From IMG/VR virus record IMGVR_UViG_3300020214_000078, positions 1 to 30,389 of that record: a stretch of DNA of 30,389 bases, one strand, 5' to 3'. This DNA is from a virus. Positions 7,001-15,071 of the stretch are shown here, in pieces; the stretch's first letter is position 1; each line of letters opens with the position of its first letter. The position numbers and the translations under genes are program-made. Below the pieces are notes generated by a model, which was not told where the DNA came from, searched no databases, and saw nothing but the letters and a program-made list of their open reading frames with translations.

Positions 7001-7605
7001 TGGTTGCGGTGTATACAACGGGTAATAATGGTACTCTAATGCGTTTTAATGGCTCCGCAGGGTTTATGGATGTTCGCGTCGTAGGATTTTATAATAATCA
7101 GATAACTAGTGGCATTGGAGAAGCCCCTCCTTGGTTGCCCAGCGTACTTGAACAAGGGAATAACGAAGGTTTCGCTAGATACGGGATTCACATACAACAC
7201 TTACGAAACAGCATGACAAACAACCAGAGAAGACTTCTCACAAACGGTTCTAGAAGAGGTTCTGCCACATCGGGGCTACAAGATGCAACTCCCGTTAATA
7301 TTACGCCGAACTCTAATTTTTTACTTGGTTCGGCAGAATCAACTTCAATTAGAAGATCATCCAGCTCAATTGATATCTATGAACTTATTATTGTGGGACG
7401 GCGAATGACTGACGCTGAAGTTGCCAATATGAATAAATATTTAGCAAATAAATATAAGATTGCCCTACGACACGACACAACAACATGGCAAACAATTTCG
7501 CACACAATACCCGCACCAACCGACGACTGTGTAATTGAAGCCTTGTTAAAAGTGCGTGGCACGGGAGAGGGGTTTATTAACGTCGACACATTCAAGGTGA
7601 CCTAA
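4078..7605 (+). CDS. large tailspike/adhesin: beta-helix plus LamG-like domain
   Basis: 1175 residues, ATG two bases after the previous stop with AAAGGG upstream. Residues 1-230 look like a beta-sandwich attachment region. Residues about 415-700 carry a repeated x-x-[NDG]-C step (ENC, KDC, KNC, DGC, TNC, ENC, NNC), about ten copies, the pattern of a right-handed parallel beta-helix with a stacked Asn/Cys ladder. Residues about 885-1130 (LWLDCTDASTL, EWRDKSGNAHH) match LamG/concanavalin-like carbohydrate-binding domains. It probably recognises or degrades a surface glycan. I cannot point to catalytic residues, so lyase or hydrolase activity is unproven. Confidence 0.75.
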   Translation: MATYAAKSGTQNFTDTWAEVYLSSNTEYWYVADSPVNENTADVYQVSPAFTPGAMEIDAIGFHFNYSRSAAYVNETGGFYGQPNWPSDPGTFTLRLAQGGSTVAGTEVTVNGADLMEVSRTIGFYGAFGGELQTRYDGSFVMIKLPTPVTLNAGTAYTLDFKASRAHMFWVYTSHPNSTSWMFFFRKISTGTPVAGDRLFICGELSPTSGWSTNTVLHNSTDSTTTFGRLDIGNSGVWQWGTASSTNYYYKTNGDIRVGSSGTLQIGTSASPLPATSTATIDFVPSSGGACALFCSRKSNVTMIGPVKTHVGYLQSNIAVGATTATISSSSSGPVDPEWKNGDLVVFAAAPTDTNLSSHWNKFDQATLSSDSNGAGGIQLTGGTTHAHKTQHPWVANLSRNIKIKGTSTSNTYIFASNTDKINLRGVEMFNLDSCMLRNGDMANFVTIENCVVRHCRAVDYTKPPGIISWSNKNLLLKDCVVARAGGYAFTRNVSSGNVNSDGTGQATVVKNCVSIANDNSHNQIQGFENSSQLGNDPYVILDGCISTSNSSSGIYWRSASTTLHNNMNAIKNCFVGVNAGISRFLGEYEGWGDVITGGEGEGSYKVTNCSFVDTHISLEGCNVTVENCAFTHSYDGTGSFVNSNQLLRQHGYINEPKLPNYLNNCTFTVPTSGAVHPFADFNHGGQPVIINGGSTNCGLRTDIGANGGAQWLFNNFACPNWATSFLSTNNATTNHSPLNVIGGPWNRPRDGWIKFQRFNQVEGDHRTYSGQYMMFADSTIFDSSPRSLKIYSNAINVGSWGAPIRIPLKKNQSATLEFKVKLSENTAEIYDFYKPRKSFMGLIPSVFIKANPALGPNYNSDIELVNAEQINGATTFTPSALGTAVRLWLDCTDASTLSYNPETLTVHEWRDKSGNAHHLTQTVELQKPFLRKNNPTGCPFLATTPVSWTSRADQRLAFSGNILNTTTAEMEIFMVAVYTTGNNGTLMRFNGSAGFMDVRVVGFYNNQITSGIGEAPPWLPSVLEQGNNEGFARYGIHIQHLRNSMTNNQRRLLTNGSRRGSATSGLQDATPVNITPNSNFLLGSAESTSIRRSSSSIDIYELIIVGRRMTDAEVANMNKYLANKYKIALRHDTTTWQTISHTIPAPTDDCVIEALLKVRGTGEGFINVDTFKVT

Positions 7606-7606
7606 T

Positions 7607-7780
7607 ATGGCAGCAACAAACGAGACAAATTTATTAACGCTGTTCTTAGATGCTGAACCTTGTTTGGATTTTAAAAATCCGAACAACGCCAATCCCAACG
7701 ATTGCTATGGGAATGCAGAACCTTTTTTAACGCTTTTTTCATCAGAAGATAAAAAGTATCTATTTTACTTTGGGTTTTAA
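7607..7780 (+). CDS. 57-aa hypothetical protein
   Basis: A short frame fills the gap between the spike gene and the next gene exactly. ATG is at 7607, one base after the spike stop, and its TAA overlaps the next ATG (TAATG at 7778-7782). The product is acidic and aromatic-rich at the end (YLFYFGF), with a central Asn/Pro stretch (NPNNANPND). Nothing identifies it. Given its neighbours, a small virion or fibre-assembly protein is the best guess. The exact junctions argue that it is translated. Confidence 0.6.
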   Translation: MAATNETNLLTLFLDAEPCLDFKNPNNANPNDCYGNAEPFLTLFSSEDKKYLFYFGF

Positions 7781-8070
7781 TGAGCTTTACAAAACTACAA
7801 GATGGACGCGGAACATATGCACTAGATAGTATACGTTTGCGCATCCAACGTGAAGTCACAGCGGCACCACAAGCAAATGTTATTGAGCTATTTATTAAAA
7901 ACAATATCCTTTATCAAATAGACGCCGACGGCATTGAACAGCAAATTGGTATACCCCACGTTACTACTATACAAAAAAAATCATTTGAATATGCCGGTGC
8001 TATTGTTTTTGATACGACACTAAAAAAGCATCAAGGATATAATGGTACTACTTGGAATAATTTATACTAA
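7780..8070 (+). CDS. 96-aa virion-associated protein with fibre-tip-like C-terminus
   Basis: 96 residues starting in a TAATG overlap with the 57-aa gene and ending in a TAATG overlap with terminase. The N-terminal two-thirds are predicted mixed beta. The end, GAIVFDTTLKKHQGYNGTTW, follows the pattern GxIVFDTTxxKxQxYxGxxW seen at the tips of many phage fibre and baseplate proteins. A small structural protein at the fibre tip is therefore plausible. The coupling of three genes by TAATG junctions suggests a fixed ratio of synthesis. Confidence 0.6.
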   Translation: MSFTKLQDGRGTYALDSIRLRIQREVTAAPQANVIELFIKNNILYQIDADGIEQQIGIPHVTTIQKKSFEYAGAIVFDTTLKKHQGYNGTTWNNLY

Positions 8071-9785
8071 TGGCTAAACACTATACAGACAAATTTAGAA
8101 CGGCCTATGAGGAAGTTCTTCAGATAGCAAAACTCGAAGGGCAAGAGCGGGGTATGCTTGCCTTTCGGGATGCTATGTTAAAACTTGGACATGAGGAGCG
8201 CATTCGAAACCTCTACCGCGTTCAGGATAAGTTAACCAAACAAGCCAAGTTCTTTGTCCCAAACGGGCCGCAAGAAAAATATTTAAAGACCAAGCATGTG
8301 CGAAACATTATTTTAAAATGTCGGCAAGTGGGATTTACTACCCTTAATTGTATCCGCGCGCTAGACTATGCTATTTGGGAAAGTAATATGCGCACGGGCA
8401 TCATGTGCCATAAGTTGCAGGTTGTTAAGACCATCTTTAATGACATTACCAAATTTTGCTATAACTGGTTTTTACGCGATTGGGGACATCTTTATAAACC
8501 AGTCGAAAAGAATGATTCATCGACTGCCTTGTCTTTTGCGCACGACGGCCTTGGTCGTCCATTAGAATCTTCAATCCTGGTATTGCATGACTTTAGAGGT
8601 AAAACTATTCACTTCATGCATGTATCGGAAGCGGCCCGTATTGAACGCGACCGTTTGGTAGGATCATTAAATGGCGTGCCAGATAACGGCGAAATCACAT
8701 TAGAATCAACCGCCGCTGGGCGCTCAGGTGAGTTTTATCGCTTATGGCAAAGCTGGCGTACAAAGGGGCCTGTAGCCCCTTACAAAGGCTGCTTTATCCC
8801 TTGGTATAAATATTATCCAGAGAATCCCGCTGATTGGGAAATGCCGAAAGATGCAGTGCTAACAAACCGCGAACGAGAACTGTTATCAAGTTATAAAAAT
8901 AAAATTAATGACGCGCATATCTTTTGGCGTCGTTGGTGCATTGAAGCTAAATGTGGTGGTGACGAGGAACTCTTTGAAAATGAGTACCCTACGAATGATC
9001 AAGACTGTTTTTTAACGGGCGATGCAAACGTATTCTCTAGCACAATTTTAAAGATGCAGGATCGCAATACCCGCGACCCCATATTTACTGGGCACTTGTT
9101 AGCCGATGGCAACAAGATGGAAATACATGATGACCCTAAAGGGTGTGTTACTTTCTGGGAAGAACCCGACCCATCGCACACTTATGCTATTGGTGCAGAT
9201 CCAAGTGGAGGGGTAGGTCAGGATAACGGGGCGGCTTATGTTAAAGATAATAAGACCAACAAACTTGTAGCGCGCATTTGGGGTGATCTTGCCCCGGCTG
9301 ACTTTGCCCGGGAATTGTACAAATTGGGTAAATTTTACAATAACGCATGGATATGCGTAGAAGCAAATAACCACGGGCACGTAGTATTACATGTTCTTAA
9401 GGAAATGAACTATCGGAATTTATATAAACGATCGACTATAGATGAAATAACGAACAAACCGACAAAAAAAGTTGGGTTTATAACAACGAATCAGACAAAG
9501 ATTATGATTACCGAAAAGTTTAAAACCGCTGCGAAAGAAGGTAAGTTAATCATTTTGGATAAAGACTTGGTGTCCGAAATGTCAACCTTCATACAAATTG
9601 CCGGTAAAAGCGGCGGTACGGTTCGACGGGAAGCAAGTGCCGATGCTCATGATGATTTAGTAATGGCAGCCGCATTAACTGAAGAAATGAGTAGTTCCCG
9701 ACCGTGGGATACAACGGACGAGCAGACACGAAACGAAATGCTCGAATATACAATTGACCCTGAAACCGGATTTATTATAGGATAG
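8070..9785 (+). CDS. terL: terminase large subunit (DNA-packaging ATPase/nuclease)
   Basis: 571 residues. The ATPase half has a Walker A-type KCRQVGFTT (83-91), a Walker B/catalytic carboxylate segment FMHVSEAAR (182-190), and a motif III-like ESTA (212-215). The RNase H-like nuclease half has D377 in GADPSGG, E431 in VEANNHG and Asp residues in SADAHDDL (523-530). These are the conserved positions for cutting concatemers and pumping DNA into the prohead through the portal encoded next. No small terminase is recognisable nearby; one of the small genes or an off-window gene may serve. The start is coupled to the gene before (TAATG). Confidence 0.92.
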   Translation: MAKHYTDKFRTAYEEVLQIAKLEGQERGMLAFRDAMLKLGHEERIRNLYRVQDKLTKQAKFFVPNGPQEKYLKTKHVRNIILKCRQVGFTTLNCIRALDYAIWESNMRTGIMCHKLQVVKTIFNDITKFCYNWFLRDWGHLYKPVEKNDSSTALSFAHDGLGRPLESSILVLHDFRGKTIHFMHVSEAARIERDRLVGSLNGVPDNGEITLESTAAGRSGEFYRLWQSWRTKGPVAPYKGCFIPWYKYYPENPADWEMPKDAVLTNRERELLSSYKNKINDAHIFWRRWCIEAKCGGDEELFENEYPTNDQDCFLTGDANVFSSTILKMQDRNTRDPIFTGHLLADGNKMEIHDDPKGCVTFWEEPDPSHTYAIGADPSGGVGQDNGAAYVKDNKTNKLVARIWGDLAPADFARELYKLGKFYNNAWICVEANNHGHVVLHVLKEMNYRNLYKRSTIDEITNKPTKKVGFITTNQTKIMITEKFKTAAKEGKLIILDKDLVSEMSTFIQIAGKSGGTVRREASADAHDDLVMAAALTEEMSSSRPWDTTDEQTRNEMLEYTIDPETGFIIG

Positions 9786-9789
9786 ATGA

Positions 9790-11664
9790 ATGAAAAATCC
9801 ATTTGACCATGATGAATTACAGCAGAAAGAGCAGTCAAAAGAGTTACATGCAATTCGTGTAGTACGCGCATTTATGCGTAATAGCGATGAGTACCGCGAT
9901 CCTCACATTGAATTGGCACTTAAATCACGCGAATTGTATGAAAACTGGTCGCCATCAAACCGTAGCCTTGTGCAACGTGCTAACTTAAAGTTGCCATTCG
10001 GCTTTACCATTATTGAAACCCAGACGCCACAATTGGTTGACATCTTTTTTAGAGGTGGTAATGCCGTTCAATTTAAAGGGCAAGATGCAAACGATGCCCT
10101 GTACGAGGATGCCATTACCGACTTTCATACCCATCAATTTGAAGAAATGAACCTCCAATCTAAATCGGCAACATTTATTAAAGCTATGTTACTAGATGGG
10201 ACTGCAATTGCCAAAGTACCCTATAGATATAAAGAGATGGAAACCTTACGCCGGGTCGTGCAAAGCGACCCTCTTACCGGCGCTCCTCTTTCTTTAAAAG
10301 TTCCTGCCGTCGAAATTCTCTTTGATGGTCCGGATCTGGAAGTGATCTCGCTGGTAGACTTTTTTCCGGACTGGACAGTTAAACGCCCGGGAGATATTGC
10401 CGCTATGCGCGGATGTGTCCACCGCACATTTAAGACCCTCGCATCGCTTAAAACCAACCCCCTCTACAAAAATCTTGATGAAATTAAAATTAGTGTTGAT
10501 ATCAAGGGGGCTGATGCGTGGGCTCGCCCGTATTATTCAGATGCCTATAAAGATGATTTTGATAAATTAAATGATAATGAAGAAGGGGTTAAAGAAGAGG
10601 GGGCCGTCGAAGTTTGGGAATATTGGGGGTTATTTGACCGCAATCAAGACGGTGAATATGAAGAATATATTATTGTAATTGCAAACGGGGATGTGGTCCT
10701 TCGCTGTGAGCCAAACTTTTATGATTATAAATTTAAGCCTTTTGTAGCATGTCCCAACTATATGCGTGAGTCTGAGTTTTATGGAATCCCAGAACTCATG
10801 GCAGTTAGGTCCCTTATTAAAGAAGCAAATACGCTACGTAATGCCCGACTTGATAATATTAATTTATCCGTTAACCCTATGTGGATTGCAGACCGGGCTG
10901 CGGGAATTAACACAAAGAGCTTATTTTCACGACCTAATGGTGTTATCTGGACCAATGACATTAATGCTATTAAGCCATTGCCACCAATGGACCCATCCAT
11001 TGGGTCCCGTGAGGAAATGGCGTTTATTCAAAACGACATTCAAAACGCTACTGCAATGGTAAATGCAGCGCCCGTTGCATCAAACCTTGGTAAACAATTT
11101 GGTAGGTCAGCAACCGGTGTAAATTTTATTCAAAGTTTTGCAAGTTCGCGCATTAGTCTGAAAGCACGTATGCTTGCTGAAATGTTTTTTAAACCTGTAG
11201 CTAAAATTATGCTACTGACAAATCGACAGTTTGTAACTGAGAATCAGTGGGTACGGGTATTAGACCCCAATACACCTAACCCATTTATCGAGTTACCCGC
11301 AGACGCATTTTTCAGGGCCTTCGATTTCTTCGTTGAGACGACGTTAGAAAGTGGAGGCCCAGAGGGGCAATTACAAAAGATCCAAACGGTGTCCCAAATT
11401 CTTCAAGCCGTTGAAGGTAGTCAGCCCGGAACCATTAAGAGTGACGTACTAATGGAGGCTCTATTGCGTCCATTACTTGGTCGACAAGTCAAACGCTTTG
11501 TTAATACCCCGGATGAACGGCAACAGATGCAAATGCAACAGCTTGCTGCACAGCAAGCGGTTAATGCCCAGCAAGGAGCCGCAGCTCCGCAGCCAAACGC
11601 GCAAGATCAAGGGTTAAATGTGCAACCGTCTCAAGACGTACTTGCAGCGTTAGGATTAGGATAA
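9790..11664 (+). CDS. portal protein
   Basis: 624 residues directly after terminase. The sequence has the general look of podovirus portals: N-terminal helical segment, a wing/stem core with YEEYIIVIANG and FKPFVACPNYMRES, a conserved NARLDNINLSVNP segment, and a Gln/Ala-rich disordered tail (about 575-615) that may form the barrel. It forms the dodecameric DNA channel at one capsid vertex and docks terminase, then the connector proteins. ATG at 9790 is preceded by AGGA (9779-9782). An ATG at 9786 in another frame gives only a few codons. The family call rests on position, size and overall similarity. Confidence 0.85.
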   Translation: MKNPFDHDELQQKEQSKELHAIRVVRAFMRNSDEYRDPHIELALKSRELYENWSPSNRSLVQRANLKLPFGFTIIETQTPQLVDIFFRGGNAVQFKGQDANDALYEDAITDFHTHQFEEMNLQSKSATFIKAMLLDGTAIAKVPYRYKEMETLRRVVQSDPLTGAPLSLKVPAVEILFDGPDLEVISLVDFFPDWTVKRPGDIAAMRGCVHRTFKTLASLKTNPLYKNLDEIKISVDIKGADAWARPYYSDAYKDDFDKLNDNEEGVKEEGAVEVWEYWGLFDRNQDGEYEEYIIVIANGDVVLRCEPNFYDYKFKPFVACPNYMRESEFYGIPELMAVRSLIKEANTLRNARLDNINLSVNPMWIADRAAGINTKSLFSRPNGVIWTNDINAIKPLPPMDPSIGSREEMAFIQNDIQNATAMVNAAPVASNLGKQFGRSATGVNFIQSFASSRISLKARMLAEMFFKPVAKIMLLTNRQFVTENQWVRVLDPNTPNPFIELPADAFFRAFDFFVETTLESGGPEGQLQKIQTVSQILQAVEGSQPGTIKSDVLMEALLRPLLGRQVKRFVNTPDERQQMQMQQLAAQQAVNAQQGAAAPQPNAQDQGLNVQPSQDVLAALGLG

Positions 11665-11665
11665 T

Positions 11666-12007
11666 ATGTTATACGCGAACGAGAACATTAAAATATGGAA
11701 CCCGGAAACGGGTGAGATGTCAGACAAAGAAGACATTATTGATAGTGAAACCGAACGCGTTATTGATGAAGGGCTTGCACTTTCCCAAATGACCGGAACG
11801 CGCGGCTGGATAATTTTACGTGGTTTACTTACCAATACTTGCACCGACTTAAAAGAAAAGTTGGTCATTGAACACGATTTAGATAAGTTTCGCCGCTTAC
11901 AAGAAGCGGTAAAAGCTTATCAAAATGTAATGAACTTTGTTGATTATAAAATCGCAGAAGGCATTGCATTACAAGAACAAAAAACCCAGTCCCCTGAAAA
12001 GGGCTAA
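11666..12007 (+). CDS. 113-aa conserved hypothetical protein between portal and scaffold
   Basis: 113 residues, mostly helical, acidic at the N-terminus, with a segment GTRGWIILRGLLTNTCTDLK and a C-terminal helix (KFRRLQEAVKAYQNVMNF). AGGA precedes the ATG. Small helical proteins of this kind commonly sit between portal and scaffold in podovirus head operons, but their role is not established. It could help head assembly or act as a minor capsid protein. No membrane or enzyme features are present. Confidence 0.7.
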   Translation: MLYANENIKIWNPETGEMSDKEDIIDSETERVIDEGLALSQMTGTRGWIILRGLLTNTCTDLKEKLVIEHDLDKFRRLQEAVKAYQNVMNFVDYKIAEGIALQEQKTQSPEKG

Positions 12008-12021
12008 ACTAGGAGGATAAC

Positions 12022-12825
12022 ATGTCAGACGAGAAAATCGCGCAGCCACAAGCGACCTCGCAAGAAAGTCCGGCTGTTGAACAGCCACAGTCCCCAGAGA
12101 TCTCTACTCTTGGTCAAACTGAAGCAGTGGAAGAGGCGAACTCTATACCTCAGAAGTTCGTAGGAAAATCTTCAATGGAGATTATCCAGGCATACCGAGA
12201 ACTTGAAAAAGATCGCGGTAGGCTCGCATCTGAGTTAGGCTCGGCTCGAAAAGAGAGGGAAACGTTAGAGGAGCAATACCGTCAAGCAGAGCGCGAACGA
12301 ATCGCTTATGCTCAGGCAGCAAATCAACGTCAACCACGAACGGTTCAAATCGAAGAGGCCCAGGACCCTGTTGCCGTCTTTGACTCTAAGTTTGATGAAG
12401 ACCCGCGTAATGCCGTGAAAATGGCTTTAAACGCTGTATCTAGTCAAATGAAACAGCAATCACGCGCACAATCACAAGCAGAAGCGGAAGGCTACTATAG
12501 ACGACAAAAACAGGACAATCCAGATTACTCTCGACGTGAACCAATAATGCAGCGGCTTGCCGCAGAATTAACCGATGTTGTAAAACCAGAATATCAAAAT
12601 TCATTAAAGGTTTTAGCTGCTTTGGATTTAATGTCCAAAGGTGCTGACATTGATTATTACACTAAGCAAGCTGTTGAGCGCGGGCAGAAGGATGGTCTTT
12701 CTGTTCGATCCGAAAAACAACGCGCTCAGTCCGAATCTGCTACATCTAAAACAGATTCTTCAGTATCTTTTAAAAACCTCTCACTTGATGAGATGCGAAA
12801 GGTACTTGGGCGGAGCGACGATTAG
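12022..12825 (+). CDS. capsid assembly scaffolding protein
   Basis: 267 residues directly before the major capsid gene, with a full AGGAGG ribosome site. The N-terminus is a disordered Gln/Glu/Pro-rich region (1-45). Next come IPQKFVGKSSMEIIQAYREL, a motif common in phage scaffolds, and a charged coiled coil (about 60-105, AYRELEKDRGRLASELGSAR). The C-terminus is helical and charged (LSLDEMRKVLGRSDD), as expected for the capsid-binding end. It would direct prohead assembly and then leave or be degraded. Position and composition agree well. Confidence 0.82.
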   Translation: MSDEKIAQPQATSQESPAVEQPQSPEISTLGQTEAVEEANSIPQKFVGKSSMEIIQAYRELEKDRGRLASELGSARKERETLEEQYRQAERERIAYAQAANQRQPRTVQIEEAQDPVAVFDSKFDEDPRNAVKMALNAVSSQMKQQSRAQSQAEAEGYYRRQKQDNPDYSRREPIMQRLAAELTDVVKPEYQNSLKVLAALDLMSKGADIDYYTKQAVERGQKDGLSVRSEKQRAQSESATSKTDSSVSFKNLSLDEMRKVLGRSDD

Positions 12826-12834
12826 GAGTAAATA

Positions 12835-13815
12835 ATGGCTACTAATACTACCTTATCACAGGTTGCAGCTAATCCCAATTATCTCAACCTGTATTATGAG
12901 AAAAAGCTATTGTCAGTCCTTGAACCTCGTCTAGTCCTTCAACCGCTTGGAAAAAAACAACGACTTCCAAAAGGGTTTGGCAAACAGGTGAAATGGCTGC
13001 GATATAATACAATTGAACCATATAAAGTTAGCGGTGCAATAACAGCACTAACTGAGGGTGGTTCAGCACCGGAAGTCAGTTTCACCACTTCAAGCGTAAC
13101 GGCAGATATTCAACAATACGGACAATATTCTAAAGTGTCTGACCTTTTGTCAGATGTGGCAATTGATCCCGTATTGGAAAATTTGTCTGAACGCTTTGGT
13201 ATTGCTGCTTCAAAAACAATTGAAGAACTCATTGTTAATGAGATTGCAGCAAACTGTACCGATCAGTTTGTAAATGATAAACTGGGGCCAAATGACATAG
13301 TCGATAGTGATATTCTTAATCATAAAGAACTGATCGAAGCAATGATTGTGCAAAAAGCTGCATTCGTTGGTCCACATGAGTCGGGAGACTACGTTTGCGT
13401 ATTACACCCGCGATCGGAATATGATTTACTTATCGATGATCAAGCTGGAAGCTTTTTGGACATCATGAGGTACACGAACAATAAACCGCTTTTAAACGGT
13501 GAAATTGGTCGTATGTATGGAATGCGGTTCTTAGTTTCTGATAAAATGCCAACTGCGGCTAATGCCACCGCAATAAATGTTCATAAATCATTTGTGATTG
13601 GTGAAGAGGCATTTGGGGTTGTGGAACTAAATAGTGATTCCCTAAAAATGATAACAAAACGACACGGTTCCGCTGGAGCAAGTGATCCACTGGATCAGTT
13701 TGCTACAGTCGGCTACAAGATTCACGGCTTTGCAGTGAAATATCTTGCAGAAAGCCCCCCCGGTGGCGTCAAAAAACCTCGCATTATTGCAATTAGTGCG
13801 GCATCAAATATCTAG
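12835..13815 (+). CDS. major capsid protein, N4-gp56 family
   Basis: 326 residues with AGGAG before the ATG. The opening (TLSQVAANPNYLNLYYEKKL, then LVLQPLGKKQRLPKGFGKQV) and the region around ALTEGGSAPE and IQQYGQYSKVSDLL are characteristic of the N4-gp56-type capsid fold (HK97-like). The gene lies between scaffold and connector genes and is followed by a stable hairpin (13823-13846), as is common after highly expressed capsid genes. It forms the icosahedral shell. Confidence 0.9.
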   Translation: MATNTTLSQVAANPNYLNLYYEKKLLSVLEPRLVLQPLGKKQRLPKGFGKQVKWLRYNTIEPYKVSGAITALTEGGSAPEVSFTTSSVTADIQQYGQYSKVSDLLSDVAIDPVLENLSERFGIAASKTIEELIVNEIAANCTDQFVNDKLGPNDIVDSDILNHKELIEAMIVQKAAFVGPHESGDYVCVLHPRSEYDLLIDDQAGSFLDIMRYTNNKPLLNGEIGRMYGMRFLVSDKMPTAANATAINVHKSFVIGEEAFGVVELNSDSLKMITKRHGSAGASDPLDQFATVGYKIHGFAVKYLAESPPGGVKKPRIIAISAASNI

Positions 13816-13822
13816 GTTAGGA

Positions 13823-13846
13823 GGGGGTAAGTTAATGCTTACCCCC
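13823..13846 (+). terminator. strong hairpin after the capsid gene
   Basis: GGGGGTAAG (13823-13831) and CTTACCCCC (13838-13846) form a perfect 9-bp stem with a TTAATG loop. Only a short mixed sequence follows instead of a U-run, so full termination is doubtful. It may instead protect the capsid mRNA 3' end or partly lower downstream expression. The loop contains an ATG that opens a mini reading frame. Confidence 0.55.
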
Positions 13847-13876
13847 AACTTTACCTGTAAATGGCATTTACATTAG
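13835..13876 (+). CDS. possible 13-codon leader peptide overlapping the next gene
   Basis: An ATG in the hairpin loop lies behind GGAGGGGG at suitable spacing and opens a 13-codon frame (MLTPNFTCKWHLH) that stops at 13874-13876, past the ATG at 13861. The following 164-aa gene has no ribosome site at 13861, so ribosomes finishing the mini frame could restart at 13861 or at the ATG at 13897. The sequence is direct; translation is conjecture. Confidence 0.3.
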   Translation: MLTPNFTCKWHLH

Positions 13877-14355
13877 TACCACTGGAGCAACCGAAAATGA
13901 CCTTAATGAGCTTTCAAGATAAGCTTAAAAAAATTCACCCCTTGTTATATGTGAACACCACAAAACCACAAGTACGTGAAAATGGTCTTAAATTTGGTGC
14001 TGTTTATTTAAAACAACCTCGTAAAGACACAAGTAAGATTAGTGCAAATAAACGTAATTTGGTCAGTGAAGGACATGCCAAATATTTAGACGCTTTAGAA
14101 ACCGGGCAAATGGATGTGTTTATTACGTCGATTTGTCTTGACTTTATACCAGAATATGATATATTTAATCTAGAGTACACGCGTTTAGTAGTACTAGGCT
14201 GGAGATCATTTGGGTTGATGCTTATTAAACAAAAACTTGTACCCGCAGAACGAGTAAAAAAGGGTTTGAATTGCGCTGGTCTTGGCGAGTCAGATTATGA
14301 CCGCGCCAGCTTTTTTGGGAAAATAGAAATTGCAAAGAGGTTAGCAAATGCCTAA
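13861..14355 (+). CDS. 164-aa conserved hypothetical head-region protein
   Basis: 164 residues of mixed helix and strand, basic overall, with no recognised domain. The annotated ATG at 13861 has no Shine-Dalgarno. An in-frame ATG at 13897 has GGAG about nine bases upstream and may be the true start (152 aa). It lies between the capsid gene and the adaptor protein, where podoviruses often encode small head-completion or structural proteins. The final codons overlap the next start by 8 bp. Function unknown. Confidence 0.72.
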   Translation: MAFTLVPLEQPKMTLMSFQDKLKKIHPLLYVNTTKPQVRENGLKFGAVYLKQPRKDTSKISANKRNLVSEGHAKYLDALETGQMDVFITSICLDFIPEYDIFNLEYTRLVVLGWRSFGLMLIKQKLVPAERVKKGLNCAGLGESDYDRASFFGKIEIAKRLANA

Positions 14356-15070
14356 CGTAACACAAGGATTTTTATATTCGGAAATTGTAACGCGCGTTAA
14401 AACATTCATTGGTAATGAGAGCGCAAGCTTTCAGACCTATGTAGAACAGACGTTGCCTTTGGCCGAATTTCGCTTTTGTAAAATGCATGATTGGGCTTTT
14501 CTTAAAAAGACCGGCCTTGTGTTAACGACTCAACTAGGTACCGCGGAGTATACATTAAACCCGGCGAGTATTGGGTTTCATATGGCTGCTACCGATGTCG
14601 AAACAATACGGGCAGAAGCCGATGGCGTTGTTCTTAAACGCATGGACTTAAATCAAATACGGCGCTTTGACGCTGAAAATGACGACGGCTCTGCTCAAGA
14701 TACCCCGAAGTTTTGGGCTCCGGTAGGGGATAACAAGATTCGTTTATGGCCTCCAAGCACGAAGTCAATGACATTGCAAATTGATGGCAAGATTACGCCT
14801 GAGCCACTATCAACCAACTATCCCCTTATCCCTTATAAATATCAAGAGTCATTTATTGAATATGTAATTGCAATAGCCCTAGATCGTGAAAATGATGACA
14901 GGGCTGCTGGCAAAAAGCAAGAAGCTTTGGCTTTAATTCGCGAAGATATTAAAGCTGATCTTGCAAGTCTTTCAGACGTGGAGAACCCACGCATTAAATC
15001 TTTATTAGAAGCACGTTTTGATGGGCTTAGTGCGTCGTTAAACATACCAGGGTTTGGACCGGGCGAGTAA
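14348..15070 (+). CDS. head-tail connector / tail tubular adaptor-like protein
   Basis: 240 residues with GAGG before the ATG. The helical opening (TRVKTFIGNESASFQTYVEQ), the middle (PKFWAPVGDNKIRLWPPSTK, a beta hairpin) and the helical end resemble the adaptor ring proteins of podoviruses (T7 gp11-like or P22 gp4-like). These sit under the portal and carry the nozzle. Its place directly before the nozzle candidate fits. The family match is by pattern and order and not by one diagnostic motif. Confidence 0.72.
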   Translation: MPNVTQGFLYSEIVTRVKTFIGNESASFQTYVEQTLPLAEFRFCKMHDWAFLKKTGLVLTTQLGTAEYTLNPASIGFHMAATDVETIRAEADGVVLKRMDLNQIRRFDAENDDGSAQDTPKFWAPVGDNKIRLWPPSTKSMTLQIDGKITPEPLSTNYPLIPYKYQESFIEYVIAIALDRENDDRAAGKKQEALALIREDIKADLASLSDVENPRIKSLLEARFDGLSASLNIPGFGPGE

Positions 15071-15071
15071 T

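Noticed and set aside
9725-9785. Promoter-like TTGACC ... TATAGG before the portal gene
   Set aside because: Short spacer and four-of-six -10 match inside the terminase coding sequence; too weak beside the consensus promoters found elsewhere.
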